Below, one piece after another: positions 15,290 through 24,343 of a DNA stretch of 36,075 nucleotides (the stretch's first letter is position 1; each line of letters begins with the position of its first letter). The position numbers were made by a program, and so were the translations under genes. Below the pieces are notes generated by a model that saw only the letters and a list, made by a program, of their open reading frames with translations, was not told the DNA's origin and made no database searches. Origin of the DNA: Streptomyces globisporus (GTDB lineage Bacteria > Actinomycetota > Actinomycetes > Streptomycetales > Streptomycetaceae); the NCBI RefSeq assembly GCF_003501885.1, contig NZ_QWFA01000034.1, positions 1-36,075 of the forward strand. Reading direction: 5' to 3'.

Positions 15290-16188
15290 GACAGGTCTCC
15301 GTTCGTCTGGGGCGGGACGCCGCCGAAGCGGCGGTCACGGCGCCGGTAGGTGTGCAGGCAGGTGAGGAAGTCAGGGGCCCGGAAGTCCGGCCAGAGCACG
15401 TCGGGAAAGACCCACTCGGCGTAGGCGACCTGCCAGAGCATGAAGTTGGAGATGCGCTGCTCGCCGGAGGTGCGGATGACGAGGTCGACGTCGGGGGTGT
15501 CGGGGAACGGCAGGTGATCCGCGAAAAGCCGCTCGGTCACGTCGTCGGCTTGTGTCCCGTTACGGATCAGCGATCTGGCGGCTTCGACGATGTCCCGGCG
15601 CCCGCCGTGGTCGAAGGCGACGGTGAGCGTCATTCCCCGGTTGTCGGCGGTCAGCGTCGCCAGGTCGTCGAAGTCCTGGGCCAGCTCCCGGGGGATGCGT
15701 GGGTCGGCGGCTCCGAGGAAGCGGCAGCGGATGCCGCGAGCGAGCAGCAGGGGTGCATGCTTGCGCACAACCCGGCGGACCAGGCGCATCAGGTAGTCGA
15801 CCTCGGTGCCGGGGCGGTTCCAGTTTTCGGTGGAGAAGGCGTACAGGCTGAGCCACTCGACTCCGGCCGCCCGGGCCGCCTCGATGATGTCGATGACGGT
15901 GGTTTCGGCAGCCCGATGGCCCGCCGTCCGTGGAAGCGAACGCCGCTGGGCCCAGCGGCCGTTGCCGTCCATCACGCAGGCCACGTGCCGCGGCACCGCA
16001 CGCACCGGCCCCTTGTCCCGGCGTTGGTCGTTGCCGGACCGTCGCCCACCCGGCCCGTCTCGCGTTGCCGTGTATGCGCGATGGACACCGTGATCGGTCA
16101 TGCCCAGCCCCGTCCCGTCCGGGGCGGCACGGTCGGTCTTACCCCGCTCGGTCACGCCCGCCCCGTATCGCCCATCCGCACGCTCCAC
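15286..16188 (-). CDS. uppS: Isoprenyl (cis-prenyl) transferase, UppS family
   Basis: A 300-residue enzyme that condenses isopentenyl diphosphate onto an allylic diphosphate in cis. Motifs: HVACVMDGNGRWAQRRSLPR (catalytic Asp, P-loop-like site), GHRAAETTVIDIIEAARAAG, LSLYAFSTENWNRP, LTVAFDHGGRRDIVEAAR, DVDLVIRTSGEQRISNFMLW and YAEWVFPDVLWPDF. All signature residues of undecaprenyl-diphosphate synthases are present. The first ~65 residues are a low-complexity basic extension. The start is GTG 16188 with AGGAGGG nine bases upstream. It overlaps the oxygenase gene downstream by ATGA, so the two form an operon. It is likely a second copy beside the housekeeping enzyme. Chain length cannot be predicted. 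Confidence 0.95.
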   Translation of the reverse strand: MERADGRYGAGVTERGKTDRAAPDGTGLGMTDHGVHRAYTATRDGPGGRRSGNDQRRDKGPVRAVPRHVACVMDGNGRWAQRRSLPRTAGHRAAETTVIDIIEAARAAGVEWLSLYAFSTENWNRPGTEVDYLMRLVRRVVRKHAPLLLARGIRCRFLGAADPRIPRELAQDFDDLATLTADNRGMTLTVAFDHGGRRDIVEAARSLIRNGTQADDVTERLFADHLPFPDTPDVDLVIRTSGEQRISNFMLWQVAYAEWVFPDVLWPDFRAPDFLTCLHTYRRRDRRFGGVPPQTNGDLS

Positions 16189-17500
16189 CGGAGCGTTCCC
16201 TCCTGAGAGTCTGGCGGGACGGAAGGTTCCCGACCGGCCGAACGGGGGGTCGTCACCCCTGGCGCAGATGCCCGATTCCTTTCGGCATCGGTAGCTCTAT
16301 CGGTAATCACGCCTCGTCGAAGAGGTCTGCCATGCCTCCCGCACCCGGGCCGCGGCCTCCTCCAACCGCGGGGCGTGGGAGAGCGGGCGCGCAGCATCGC
16401 CGCCGCTCTCGACCGGTCGATGCCGGCCGGGTGCCATCCCCAGCTCAGTCCTGCTCGGGGCCGTGAAGGAAACCGGGCACCCGGCGAAGGGGAGCGCAGG
16501 CCGGGAAGAGCATCACCCGTACGCCGAAGTCGATCAGGATCTCCCTTTGCGCCTGTACATCCGCAGCACGGAACCAGCGGTCGGCTACCGGTCTCGCCAG
16601 TCGGCCGCCGGACCATGCCAGTCGCCCGCCATGACTCAGCCTTCGAGAGCGGCGAGCTCGCGTCCCGGCTCGGCACACCGTCCCGGAAGAAGCCACACGG
16701 CGTCGCCCGGGGCGTCGTACAGGCCGGCCGGCGAAGACCTCCCAGTCGTCCGCCCAGCCGATGATGTGGGCCCCCGACGGCGGAAGCCGTGAGCACGTTC
16801 TCGCGCCGGCGCTCAGGCGAAGACGTCGCCAGCTTCACGCGCGACAGTCGCCGCACTCCGAGCAGGGCACTTGCCACATCCGTCGTAGGGTCGTTCGATC
16901 GCGTTGAGGTCCGTACCGCGCAGGTCTTCTCCGTTCGAGCGCGCGTTATACGGAGAATCGGCGGCACGCCCCAGCTGAACGATCTTGTTCAGCCGAGGAA
17001 GCTCAGACGAACCCGGTGGTCTGGATTGACCCGGTTCGTATCCACCAACCTCCGTTGAGGCAGCAACCCGGACTATCCGTATTGCGACGCGGACTGAGAA
17101 TGCGATTCCGCAGCATCCAGGGCGGACCATGCGCGTCCGACTGCAGGGTGTCGGCGACGAACATCACCCGTGGACACCGCCCTGCTCGGGGTGGTGCGGA
17201 AGAAGCGCCACCGAGTTCGGTGACATCGTCCGCCCCGACCCCATCGAGGTGGCGGTCGGCGCCTTCCTCACCCGATGGCGCCATGCCTCCGGCCGACCCG
17301 GTCCCTCATCCGGACAAAGGGCCGATTGAGGTTCAGACTGAACAGGTGGATGCAGGACTGTCACGCAATGGGCCGAGAGCGGGCGGGCCCGTGCCGGGCT
17401 GCTCGCTGTCGACCACCGTGGAGCGCAAGGCAGGTACGAGGGGGGCGACTGGGCGGCGGGGCGCAACGGGCCCAAACATCCAGAGAAGGGAACCGCTGCC
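16189..17500. other. Gene-poor stretch with degraded sequence
   Basis: About 1.3 kb with no intact gene I can support. On the minus strand near 16450-16590 one frame reads VADRWFRAADVQAQREILID and FGVRVMLFP, which resembles the C-terminal end of a serine recombinase of integrative elements. Upstream near 16690-16770 another pair of frames reads AHIIGWADDWEVFAG and LLPGRCAEPGRELAALEG. Copy B of the dispersed peptide repeat lies at 16989-17053. The remainder (17060-17500) holds only short frames and the leader of the phosphatase gene. Confidence 0.35.
16989..17053 (-). repeat. Copy B of the dispersed peptide-encoding repeat
   Basis: The minus strand reads GGAGG-TTG-GTG and encodes LVDTNRVNPDHRVRLSFLG before a TGA at 16989. 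It is homologous to copy A at 3405-3470. Flanks on both sides differ between the copies, so the conserved unit is only about 60-65 bp. No gene follows it here. Confidence 0.5.
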
Positions 17501-18745
17501 ATGAGCCGTGGCTCGAGCGACCTGTCCCGACTGCTGACGGCGGCGGAGACGGCGGCTCCGGTTGAGGCCGTGGCCGTGGTCGCAGAAGATCTGCGCAGGC
17601 GGTTCGCGGCTACGAAGGTCTCGTTCCTGATTGTGGATCTGACCGGTAGAGCGCTCGCGCGGCTCTCCACCACGACTGCCGCGGGCAGTGACGACGAAAC
17701 GGAGCGGATCCCTCTGTTCGGGGGGAGCGTCTACGAGCAGGTGATCCGCACCCAGCGGCCGCATCACGAGCCCGCCGGACAAGAACAGCGGGTAATAGTT
17801 CCCGTGACCAACCGGGGGGACGCGATCGGTCTGCTCGAACTGCTCCTGCCGGCCGGCAGGAGCGACGAGGAAGAGGTTGTGCTCGCTGTCGGGGAAGCCG
17901 CTCACGCGCTGGCCTACGTCGTGATCGCCAACGGGCGCTTCACCGACTTCTACACCTGGGGCAAACGCTCCAGACCCCCGACCCTGGCAGCGGAGATCCA
18001 GTATCAGCTGCTTCCACAGGCCCTGTCCTGCGAGGCCGCGCAGTTCACCCTGAGCGGGAGCCTGGAGCCCTCCGAGGACCTCAGCGGCGACACGTTCGAC
18101 TACGCACTGGACCGCGACACCCTGCACCTGTCGGTGACCGACCCCATGGGCCATGACCTCGGCGCAGCCCTGGCGGCCACCGTCCTGGTGGGCGCCCTGC
18201 GCAGAGCCCGCCGCGCCGGAGCCCCCCTCGCCGAACAGGCCCGCCAGGGCGACCAGGCCCTGACCAGCCACGGACAGGGCCACGCCACCGGACAACTGCT
18301 GCGCATCAACCTCCACACCGGAAAGGCCGAGCTCGTCAACGCCGGCCATCCCTGGCCCATGCGCATGCGTGCAGGCATGGTGGAAACCATCCCCTGCCAG
18401 GTCGACCAGCCTTTCGGGCTGGCCGTCGTCTCGCCCCGCCCCTACCGCGTCCAAACCCTGGACCTGCGCCCGGGAGACCGGCTCCTCATGCTGACGGACG
18501 GCATGCTCGAACGCCACGGAGAGAAGATCGACGTAGCTGCCCTGCTACGGCAGACCCGCAGCCTGCACCCACGCGAGACCACCCTGATGCTGACCTCCGC
18601 CGTACGCGACGCCGCAGGCGGCCGCCTCGAAGACGACGCCACCGTGGTGTGCCTGGACTGGCACGGCCCACAAGAAGTACACCGCCACGTCAGCTCCGGC
18701 GCGGACACCCACCAAGCCTCAGCCGCCCGCCCACCGAACCGTTGA
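17501..18745 (+). CDS. GAF-domain PP2C/SpoIIE-type serine phosphatase
   Basis: A 414-residue cytoplasmic protein. Residues ~10-150 form a GAF-like sensor (VEAVAVVAEDLRRRFAATKV, FLIVDLTGRALARL, VIVPVTNRGDAIGLLELLLP). From ~165 it is a SpoIIE-type PP2C phosphatase: LAAEIQYQLLPQAL, EPSEDLSGDTFDYALDRD, LHLSVTDPMGHDLGAALAAT, NAGHPWPMRMRAG, DRLLMLTDGMLERHGE and RLEDDATVVCLDW. The metal-binding Asp residues of SGD, TDPMGH, LTDGM and DDAT are present. The usual GGDWYD reads SGDTFDY and DxMGHG reads DPMGHD, a recognised Streptomyces subgroup. Such proteins dephosphorylate anti-anti-sigma factors, and no partner lies adjacent. ATG 17501 has AGAGAAGGG upstream. Confidence 0.92.
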   Translation: MSRGSSDLSRLLTAAETAAPVEAVAVVAEDLRRRFAATKVSFLIVDLTGRALARLSTTTAAGSDDETERIPLFGGSVYEQVIRTQRPHHEPAGQEQRVIVPVTNRGDAIGLLELLLPAGRSDEEEVVLAVGEAAHALAYVVIANGRFTDFYTWGKRSRPPTLAAEIQYQLLPQALSCEAAQFTLSGSLEPSEDLSGDTFDYALDRDTLHLSVTDPMGHDLGAALAATVLVGALRRARRAGAPLAEQARQGDQALTSHGQGHATGQLLRINLHTGKAELVNAGHPWPMRMRAGMVETIPCQVDQPFGLAVVSPRPYRVQTLDLRPGDRLLMLTDGMLERHGEKIDVAALLRQTRSLHPRETTLMLTSAVRDAAGGRLEDDATVVCLDWHGPQEVHRHVSSGADTHQASAARPPNR

Positions 18746-19013
18746 CCACGCCACCCCCGCCCGAGCCGCCGACTCAACGACATACGTCACTCTGCAACAC
18801 CGATTCCCTCGCAGTGGCCATGTCCGAGAGGCCACGGCACAGACCTCAGAAACGCTCGATCGCATGTGGGGCGTGCCGTGCAGGATCATCTCCACTCGCG
18901 CACGCCTGGTCCGGAGGAGCGCGGGCACCTCCGAACTCAGCGAGCAAACGCGACAATCACACCTCGGAGCCGCTCACAGTCGGTCGGCCGACGGCGCGGA
19001 TCGCATCGGCGGC
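18746..19013. other. Gap between phosphatase and truncated transporter
   Basis: No gene or clear hairpin is recognised in these bases. The transporter-like frame opens at 18864, but its first ~50 codons have no family character, so this stretch probably contains the left breakpoint of the truncated transporter. Confidence 0.4.
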
Positions 19014-19487
19014 ACCTACGCCAAGGCGGCCTTCGGGACCCGCCTGTTCTGGATCACTCCCGGCCTGCGGGCCCTCCTCGCCCTCGACCTCGCGGTCGCC
19101 ACCGCGGGAGCGATCGTCTTCGTCAACACCGTCGTGATCGTCCGCGACCACTTCGACCGCCCCGCCGGCGCCGTCTCCCTCGCCCTGGCCGCCTACGGCG
19201 CGGGCTCCATCCTCACCGCACTGGCCCTGCCCCGCCTGCTGCGCCGCTTCAACGACCGGACCGTCATGCTCCTGGCCGCCTTCGCCCTTTCCCTGATCCT
19301 GGCCGCCGTCGCCGTACTGACCGCCCGGACACCGAGCACCGGGACCTGGGCCGCGGCACTGGCGGCCTGGGCTGCGATCGGCGCCGCCTCCTCCGCCGTG
19401 CTCACCCCCGGCGGCGGGGTCATCCGACGCTCCGCGAACGACGCGGACCTCCCCGCCGCCTTCGCCGCACAGTTCTCCCTCTCCCAC
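19014..19487 (+). pseudogene. Truncated MFS transporter (C-terminal-half fragment)
   Basis: A run of about 158 codons from TYAKAAFGTRLFWITPGLRA to RRSANDADLPAAFAAQFSLS-H. It contains membrane helices such as LLALDLAVATAGAIVFVNTV, VSLALAAYGAGSILTALAL and VMLLAAFALSLILAAVAVLT, with LLRRFNDRTVM as the cytoplasmic loop. This matches the second half of a roughly 400-residue MFS transporter of Streptomyces. The N-terminal half is absent. The family normally continues after AAQFSLSH with CWL..YPLAGWLG, but here the frame switches at about 19488 to the antisense of a different gene. It cannot encode a working transporter. Confidence 0.75.
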
Positions 19488-19786
19488 ACCAGCCCCTCGC
19501 GCCACACCGGCACCTGCGCCTTCGGCTTCGCTGCCGTCGACACCGACGATGCCTCCTCTGCCGGCCCCTGCGCCGGCATCACCCGTTCGGTCCGGGCGTG
19601 ATCTGCGGTCTCATCCACCGGACCCAGAACCTCGCCGACCCGTGAGCGGGCGATGGCCCGCTCCTTCCCTTCCCGCTCGGCCACGGCCGGCTCGGCCTGG
19701 ACGCGGTCGGCCTCCTCCCGCAGCTCGTCCACACGACGGCGAGCACCCAGCTCCCGCTGCTCGAACAACCACACGACCGACGGCAT
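19488..19786 (-). pseudogene. Truncated coiled-coil protein gene
   Basis: From ATG 19786, with GGGGAGG six bases upstream, the minus strand reads MPSVVWLFEQRELGARRRVD, ELREEADRVQAEPAVAEREG and ERAIARSRVGEVLGPVD, ending in KPKAQVPVWREGL at about 19488. The charged heptad-like stretch and the closing 'VPVWREGL' resemble a recurrent Streptomyces coiled-coil protein of unknown function, often found near transposases. In that family the chain continues after WREGL, but here the frame enters the antisense of the MFS fragment. The 5' half and ribosome site are intact and the 3' half is lost. Confidence 0.5.
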
Positions 19787-20038
19787 CCACAGCCTCCCCA
19801 GGAACGATGACACGACAGGCCACCCCTCCCACGGGAACACCGAACCCACGCCTGACCAGCGAAGACACCGGTCTCAGGTTCGGTACGACAACACCTGCTC
19901 AAGACAATCGGCACGTTATCCGAGGAGAGGCCGGCCCAACGAGCTCGTGCATGGTCGGCGGTGAGACGGCGAGGACTTGATCGTTGATCATGGACATGTG
20001 GTGGGATCCGCGACGATTTCGGTGATGGTGACGTTGAG

Positions 20039-20791
20039 TCAGTCGGACTCTCCGCCCAGCAGGGCGTCCAGGCCGGCAGCCAGCTCGTCCGGCCCGCCCC
20101 GGTCGACGAGACCGAGAGCTGTCGCCCGCAGCCGAGGCAGTTCACCGACGGGAATCCGGTGGAGACCCACCCGAAAGGCCGGGTCAGGCTCTTCGGGATC
20201 GTCGTCCATGGCCCGCAGTTCGACAAGGATGAATCCGAGCAGCCATGCCGTGAACCTTCTGTGGATACGGATGGCTTCCGGCTCGGGGAATCCGTACGCA
20301 TGCAGCAGGGCCAGGACGCGTTCGTCGCTCCGCAGAACAGGGAGGGGCCTGCGAGCCAGCGGGGTGGCCAGCAGGCGTGTGGCCAGGAGCGGCACCACAT
20401 GCGGGTGGCGCAGGGCGACCCCGTAGGTGGCGCGCGCGATGCGGTGGAGGCCGGGCTGCCAGCCGGGAGGTTCCGTCGGCCGGCGCTTCGACTCGGCCGC
20501 GCCGTCAAGGTCGTCCAGGTCCCGCCCGAGTTCCAGGTCAACTTGCAGACAGAACTCCTCGACCAGGCCGTCCAGCAGTGCGTCCTTGCTGGGGGCGTAC
20601 CTGTACAGCGCCATGGCCTCGACGCCGAGTTCCGCACCGAGTTTGCGCATGCTGAGGCCCGCCAGGCCGTCACGGTCCACAACTTCCAAGGCAGCGAGGA
20701 GTACTCGCTCCCTACTGAGGCGCCCGTACCGCCCTTTGTCCCCGGCTCGGCGGGCCGGCCCACCGGCGCCGTCGTCGTGTTCCTGCGTCAT
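20039..20791 (-). CDS. TetR-family transcriptional regulator
   Basis: A 250-residue repressor-type protein if started at ATG 20791; an upstream in-frame ATG at 20839 would add 16 residues. The N-terminal HTH is LSRERVLLAALEVVDRDGLA, GLSMRKLGAELGVEAMALYR, YAPSKDALLDGL (recognition helix around GVEAMALYRY). The C-terminal ligand domain is of the TetR_C_1 kind (RIARATYGVALRHPHVVPLL, FTAWLLGFILVELRAM). It diverges from the carotenoid operon with about 625 bp between, but also stands alone, so its target is unclear. An AT-rich CGTATATGTACG-like stretch at about 20835-20847 may be its own operator. The ligand is unknown. Confidence 0.9.
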   Translation of the reverse strand: MTQEHDDGAGGPARRAGDKGRYGRLSRERVLLAALEVVDRDGLAGLSMRKLGAELGVEAMALYRYAPSKDALLDGLVEEFCLQVDLELGRDLDDLDGAAESKRRPTEPPGWQPGLHRIARATYGVALRHPHVVPLLATRLLATPLARRPLPVLRSDERVLALLHAYGFPEPEAIRIHRRFTAWLLGFILVELRAMDDDPEEPDPAFRVGLHRIPVGELPRLRATALGLVDRGGPDELAAGLDALLGGESD

Positions 20792-21416
20792 CGCGTACCC
20801 CACTTGACACCGAGAGGCCTGAGGATCAAAATCGTACATATACGTCGCTGGCGCCGGCGGCGCCGGCGAGCGTCAGAACGGAGCTGACAGCAACAACCGC
20901 GGCGCGCCGGATCAAAGACGAAACGGACACGATCACTCCTTGCTCAGTGGACTACGACACGCGGTGTTCAGCCGTGGAGGTCTCCTTGGATGCACCCCCG
21001 AGATTCCGGACCCGGCGCCAGGTGCCCTCCCCAGCCCCCTCGTCCTCGATCTCCATGTCATTGTTTCAACGATTAAGAATTTAGCGAGTCGAACAACATA
21101 CGCCCTCTGCGAGGAGACTTCGCGGTCCCCCGGATGGTCGGACACGTGTCCGCGAACGGCTGCGCCGACTCCAGCCGGGACGGCGCCGAGGCGGCAAGTG
21201 CGTACGGCGAAGCGAGCCTCCCCGGGCGGCGTGCCCCCCTCGCCCAACTGGCAGCGGTGCATGGCCCCGAGGAAGATCGTTTCTGGGTTCCTCATCGTTT
21301 CTGGGGTCTACACAGACAGCGCGAGGACTCCATCAGGGCTCTTCCCATTCCGATCGACGCCGCATCGGGCTTCCGGCCCCTGGTGAGCAAGTGCTATTCC
21401 GATGAGAGGTGAAGGC
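20792..21416. other. Divergent region between the tetR gene and crtE
   Basis: About 625 bases without a supported gene. The most notable feature is an AT-rich island at about 21058-21102 in otherwise GC-rich DNA, flanked by TTGTT and AACAA as an inverted pair. A 34-codon minus-strand frame beginning MEIEDEGAGEGTW starts within it. Short plus-strand frames (e.g. 21134-21412) have no family character. Confidence 0.4.
21058..21102. promoter_or_regulatory. AT-rich island, candidate promoter/operator of the crt operon
   Basis: About 45 bp containing TTGTTTCAACGATTAAGAAT and GAACAACAT, much lower in GC than its surroundings, with TTGTT and AACAA as inverted arms. The position, about 320 bp before crtE, suits a regulated promoter, but no sigma consensus is clear. 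Confidence 0.3.
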
Positions 21417-22721
21417 ATGTCACGCCGTCGTGCTGTGCGGGCTCCAGCCTCGCCGTATACGACTCACGACGAACACGTCCAACGGGCGCCGGCGGCCGAA
21501 GCATCCCGCTCCGCGTCTCACGAGGATCAAAGTGAGAAGGAGAGGAAGGGCCACGGCCCGGGAGTCGCCGGGTCGCCCGGCAGGCAGTCAGCCGAGCACG
21601 CGCCGGACCATGACACCGACACGGCGAGATCCGTGGAGCACATGCTGGATGTCTACACCGGGCAGCGCGTACGCGACGCCCGGACTGTCGACCCGTTGTT
21701 CTCGCGGGAGGTCGCTGAGCGAGTGCGGCTCTTCGCGCTGCGCGGCGGCAAACGCATGCGGGCACGATTCGCCTGGTGGGGCTGGCGTGCGGGTGGCGGC
21801 TCCCCGATCGGGAAGGGCGCCGAGTCCGCCCTCCGGCTCGGAGCCGCTTTGGAGTTGATCCAGACCTGCGCGCTCATCCACGACGATGTGATGGACGGGT
21901 CGTCGCTGCGCCGCGGGTCGCCGGCGCTCCACGTCGAGTTCGCCGACAACCACGTACGGTCCGGGATGCGGGGAGACCACAACGCTCACGGGCGGGCAGC
22001 GGCGATCCTGGCCGGCGACCTGGCCCTGGCCTGGGCGGACGATCTTGTCGCCGACATCCTGACCGGATCAGCGAACCGCGAGCACGTTCAGAGGCTGTGG
22101 CGTGCGATGCGCGGTGAGATGGTCGCAGGCCAGTATCTGGACATGCGCGCCCAAGCGGACGGCTCATCCACTACGGATCGGGCTTTGCGCATCGCCTGTC
22201 TGAAAACGGCTCTCTACACGGTAGAGCGACCCCTGGCTCTCGGCGCGGCGCTCGCCGGAGCCGACGGCCGGACAACGTCCGCTCTCTGCTCCGCGGGCCG
22301 CAGCGCAGGTATCGCCTTTCAGCTGTACGACGACCTGCTGAGCGTCTTCGGCGACTCGTCGGTCACCGGAAAGCCCTCTGGAGAGGACGTTCGCGCCGGG
22401 AAACTCACCTACCTGACCGCGGTGGCGCGGACGTTGTCGGAAGAGGCCGGGGACGCCTCCGCCCGGCACGTGCTGAACCGATCACTTGGCGATCCCTCTC
22501 TTTCCGGTGCCGGGCTGGACGAGCTGCTCCGAACCCTGGAACACACGGGAGCACGCAGGGCGACAGAGAGGGAGATCGATCGCCTCGTGTCGGACAGTCA
22601 GGAACATCTGTTGAGGGCCGCCCTTTCTGCGTCTGTGCACGGGCGGCTCTCCGCTCTGATCGGGTCAGTCGTCGGGATCCCCCTCGCCTACCGGGTCCCT
22701 GACAGCGACGTGGTCCGGTAG
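21417..22721 (+). CDS. crtE: Geranylgeranyl diphosphate synthase
   Basis: A 434-residue trans-prenyl synthase that makes the C20 precursor of carotenoids. Motifs: LRGGKRMRARFAWWGWRAGG (IPP-binding), CALIHDDVMDGSSLRRG (first Asp-rich motif DDVMD), LRIACLKTALYTVERPL, and AFQLYDDLLSVFGD, the reduced second motif typical of actinobacterial CrtE, then GKPSGEDVRAGKLTYL. The first ~75 residues are a charged, low-complexity extension. ATG 21417 has AGAGGTGAAGG upstream and is preferred over ATG 21402. It is the first gene of crtE-crtI-crtB, 59 bp before crtI. Complete. Confidence 0.93.
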   Translation: MSRRRAVRAPASPYTTHDEHVQRAPAAEASRSASHEDQSEKERKGHGPGVAGSPGRQSAEHAPDHDTDTARSVEHMLDVYTGQRVRDARTVDPLFSREVAERVRLFALRGGKRMRARFAWWGWRAGGGSPIGKGAESALRLGAALELIQTCALIHDDVMDGSSLRRGSPALHVEFADNHVRSGMRGDHNAHGRAAAILAGDLALAWADDLVADILTGSANREHVQRLWRAMRGEMVAGQYLDMRAQADGSSTTDRALRIACLKTALYTVERPLALGAALAGADGRTTSALCSAGRSAGIAFQLYDDLLSVFGDSSVTGKPSGEDVRAGKLTYLTAVARTLSEEAGDASARHVLNRSLGDPSLSGAGLDELLRTLEHTGARRATEREIDRLVSDSQEHLLRAALSASVHGRLSALIGSVVGIPLAYRVPDSDVVR

Positions 22722-22780
22722 CGGCCCTCCAGCACCTGCTGCGAGACAACGAAAGCCCCCTCCCCAGGAAAGAGAATCAG

Positions 22781-24343
22781 GTGAAATCAGTACCGGGACC
22801 GACTGATCATGTGGTCGTCGTCGGGGCAGGTCTGGCAGGTCTCTCTGCCACCCTGCATCTTCTGGGCGCCCAACGGCGTGTCACGGTCATCGAACGCGAG
22901 GCGTCACCGGGCGGACGCGCAGGACGCTTCGACATGGGCGGGTTCCGCGTCGACAGTGGACCCACCGTGATGACCATGCCCGAAATCGCCGACGAAGCCT
23001 TCGCCGCCGTCGGCGACCGTCTGGCCGACCGGGTCGAGCTGCTGGAACTGCGTCCCGCCTACCGGGCGCAATTCGCAGACGGAGCCCAGCTGGATGTACA
23101 CACCTCCGCAGACGCCATGGAAGAGGAGATCCGCCGCTTCGCGGGCGACCGTGAGGCGGCGGGATACCGGCGTCTGCGATCCTGGCTCACCGACTTGTAC
23201 GCAGCGCAGATGCGGCGCTTCATCGATACCAACTTCGACTCGCCCCTACAGTTGATGCACCCCGACCTGGCACGGCTGGCACGCCTGCGCGCCTTCGGAC
23301 GGCTGGATCCCCAGATCGGTCGGTTCCTCTCGGACGAGCGCCTGCGACGGGTCTTCTCCTTCCAGGCCCTGTACGCGGGCGTGGCCCCCGAACGTGCGCT
23401 GGCCGCTTATGCGGTGATCGCCTACATGGACACCGTGGCGGGCGTGTACTTCCCTCGTGGCGGGATGCACGCTCTCCCTCGCGGGATGGCCGAATCGGCT
23501 GCGCGGGCGGGAGCGGATTTCCGCTGGAGTACCGAGGTCGAGCGCCTCGAACACAGCGGCAGCCGGATCACCGCCGTGGTGACGGCGCAAGGTGAGCGCA
23601 TCCCGTGCGACGCCGTGGTCCTCACCCCGGATCTTCCCGTCGTCTACCGGCTGCTGGAGCGAGCTCCCCGACGAGCGGTGAGACTTCAGCATTCTCCGTC
23701 CGCCGTGATCCTGCACGCCGGCACGGACCGGACCTGGCCTCAGCTGGCCCACCACACCATCTCCTTCGGCGCGGCCTGGAAGACCACGTTCCGGGAGCTG
23801 ACCGTCGATGGGCGCGTGATGAGCGACCCCTCGCTCCTGATCACCCGGCCCACGACGCATGACTCCTCGCTGGCTCCCGAGGGCAAACACCTCCACTACA
23901 TCCTGGCTCCGTGCCCCAACACGGACATCGGCCCCGGGGTGCGCGAGTGGCAGGACCTGTCGCCGCGCTACCGCGACAGCCTCGTCACCGAGCTGGAACG
24001 CCGTGGCCTGGACGGCCTCGGCGCGTCGATCGAGGAAGAGTGCCTCGTCACTCCGGCCGACTGGACGGCCCAGGGGCATGCGGCGGGTACACCTTTCTCG
24101 GCCGCACACACCTTCGCCCAGACCGGCCCCTTCCGGCCACGCAACCTGCTGCGCGGAATCGACAACGCGGTCATCGCGGGCTGCGGCACCACACCCGGCG
24201 TCGGGGTGCCCACCGTGCTGATCTCCGGGAAACTCGCGGCGTCCCGCGTCACCGGGCGTGCCGGCGCACCACGTGGGACGTCCGCGGCGCGACGCAGCGG
24301 CCCCTTTGGCCGGACAGCCTCCACCACGGCGGTGAACTCATGA
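22781..24343 (+). CDS. crtI: Phytoene desaturase
   Basis: A 520-residue FAD-dependent desaturase converting phytoene to lycopene at the membrane. The N-terminal dinucleotide fold is [20 protein letters not shown], followed by [20 protein letters not shown] and [37 protein letters not shown] is the standard mid-protein block, and the bacterial-type desaturase signature near the C-terminus is [20 protein letters not shown] with SGKLAA. The GTG start at 22781 follows AGGAAAGAG. The stop overlaps the crtB start (ATGA), indicating translational coupling. All expected motifs are present and the length is normal. Confidence 0.95.
   Translation: MKSVPGPTDHVVVVGAGLAGLSATLHLLGAQRRVTVIEREASPGGRAGRFDMGGFRVDSGPTVMTMPEIADEAFAAVGDRLADRVELLELRPAYRAQFADGAQLDVHTSADAMEEEIRRFAGDREAAGYRRLRSWLTDLYAAQMRRFIDTNFDSPLQLMHPDLARLARLRAFGRLDPQIGRFLSDERLRRVFSFQALYAGVAPERALAAYAVIAYMDTVAGVYFPRGGMHALPRGMAESAARAGADFRWSTEVERLEHSGSRITAVVTAQGERIPCDAVVLTPDLPVVYRLLERAPRRAVRLQHSPSAVILHAGTDRTWPQLAHHTISFGAAWKTTFRELTVDGRVMSDPSLLITRPTTHDSSLAPEGKHLHYILAPCPNTDIGPGVREWQDLSPRYRDSLVTELERRGLDGLGASIEEECLVTPADWTAQGHAAGTPFSAAHTFAQTGPFRPRNLLRGIDNAVIAGCGTTPGVGVPTVLISGKLAASRVTGRAGAPRGTSAARRSGPFGRTASTTAVNS

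Noticed and set aside
21134..21412. A 92-codon plus-strand frame just before crtE
   Set aside because: No ribosome site or domain, overlaps the crtE leader, and the composition is not convincing.
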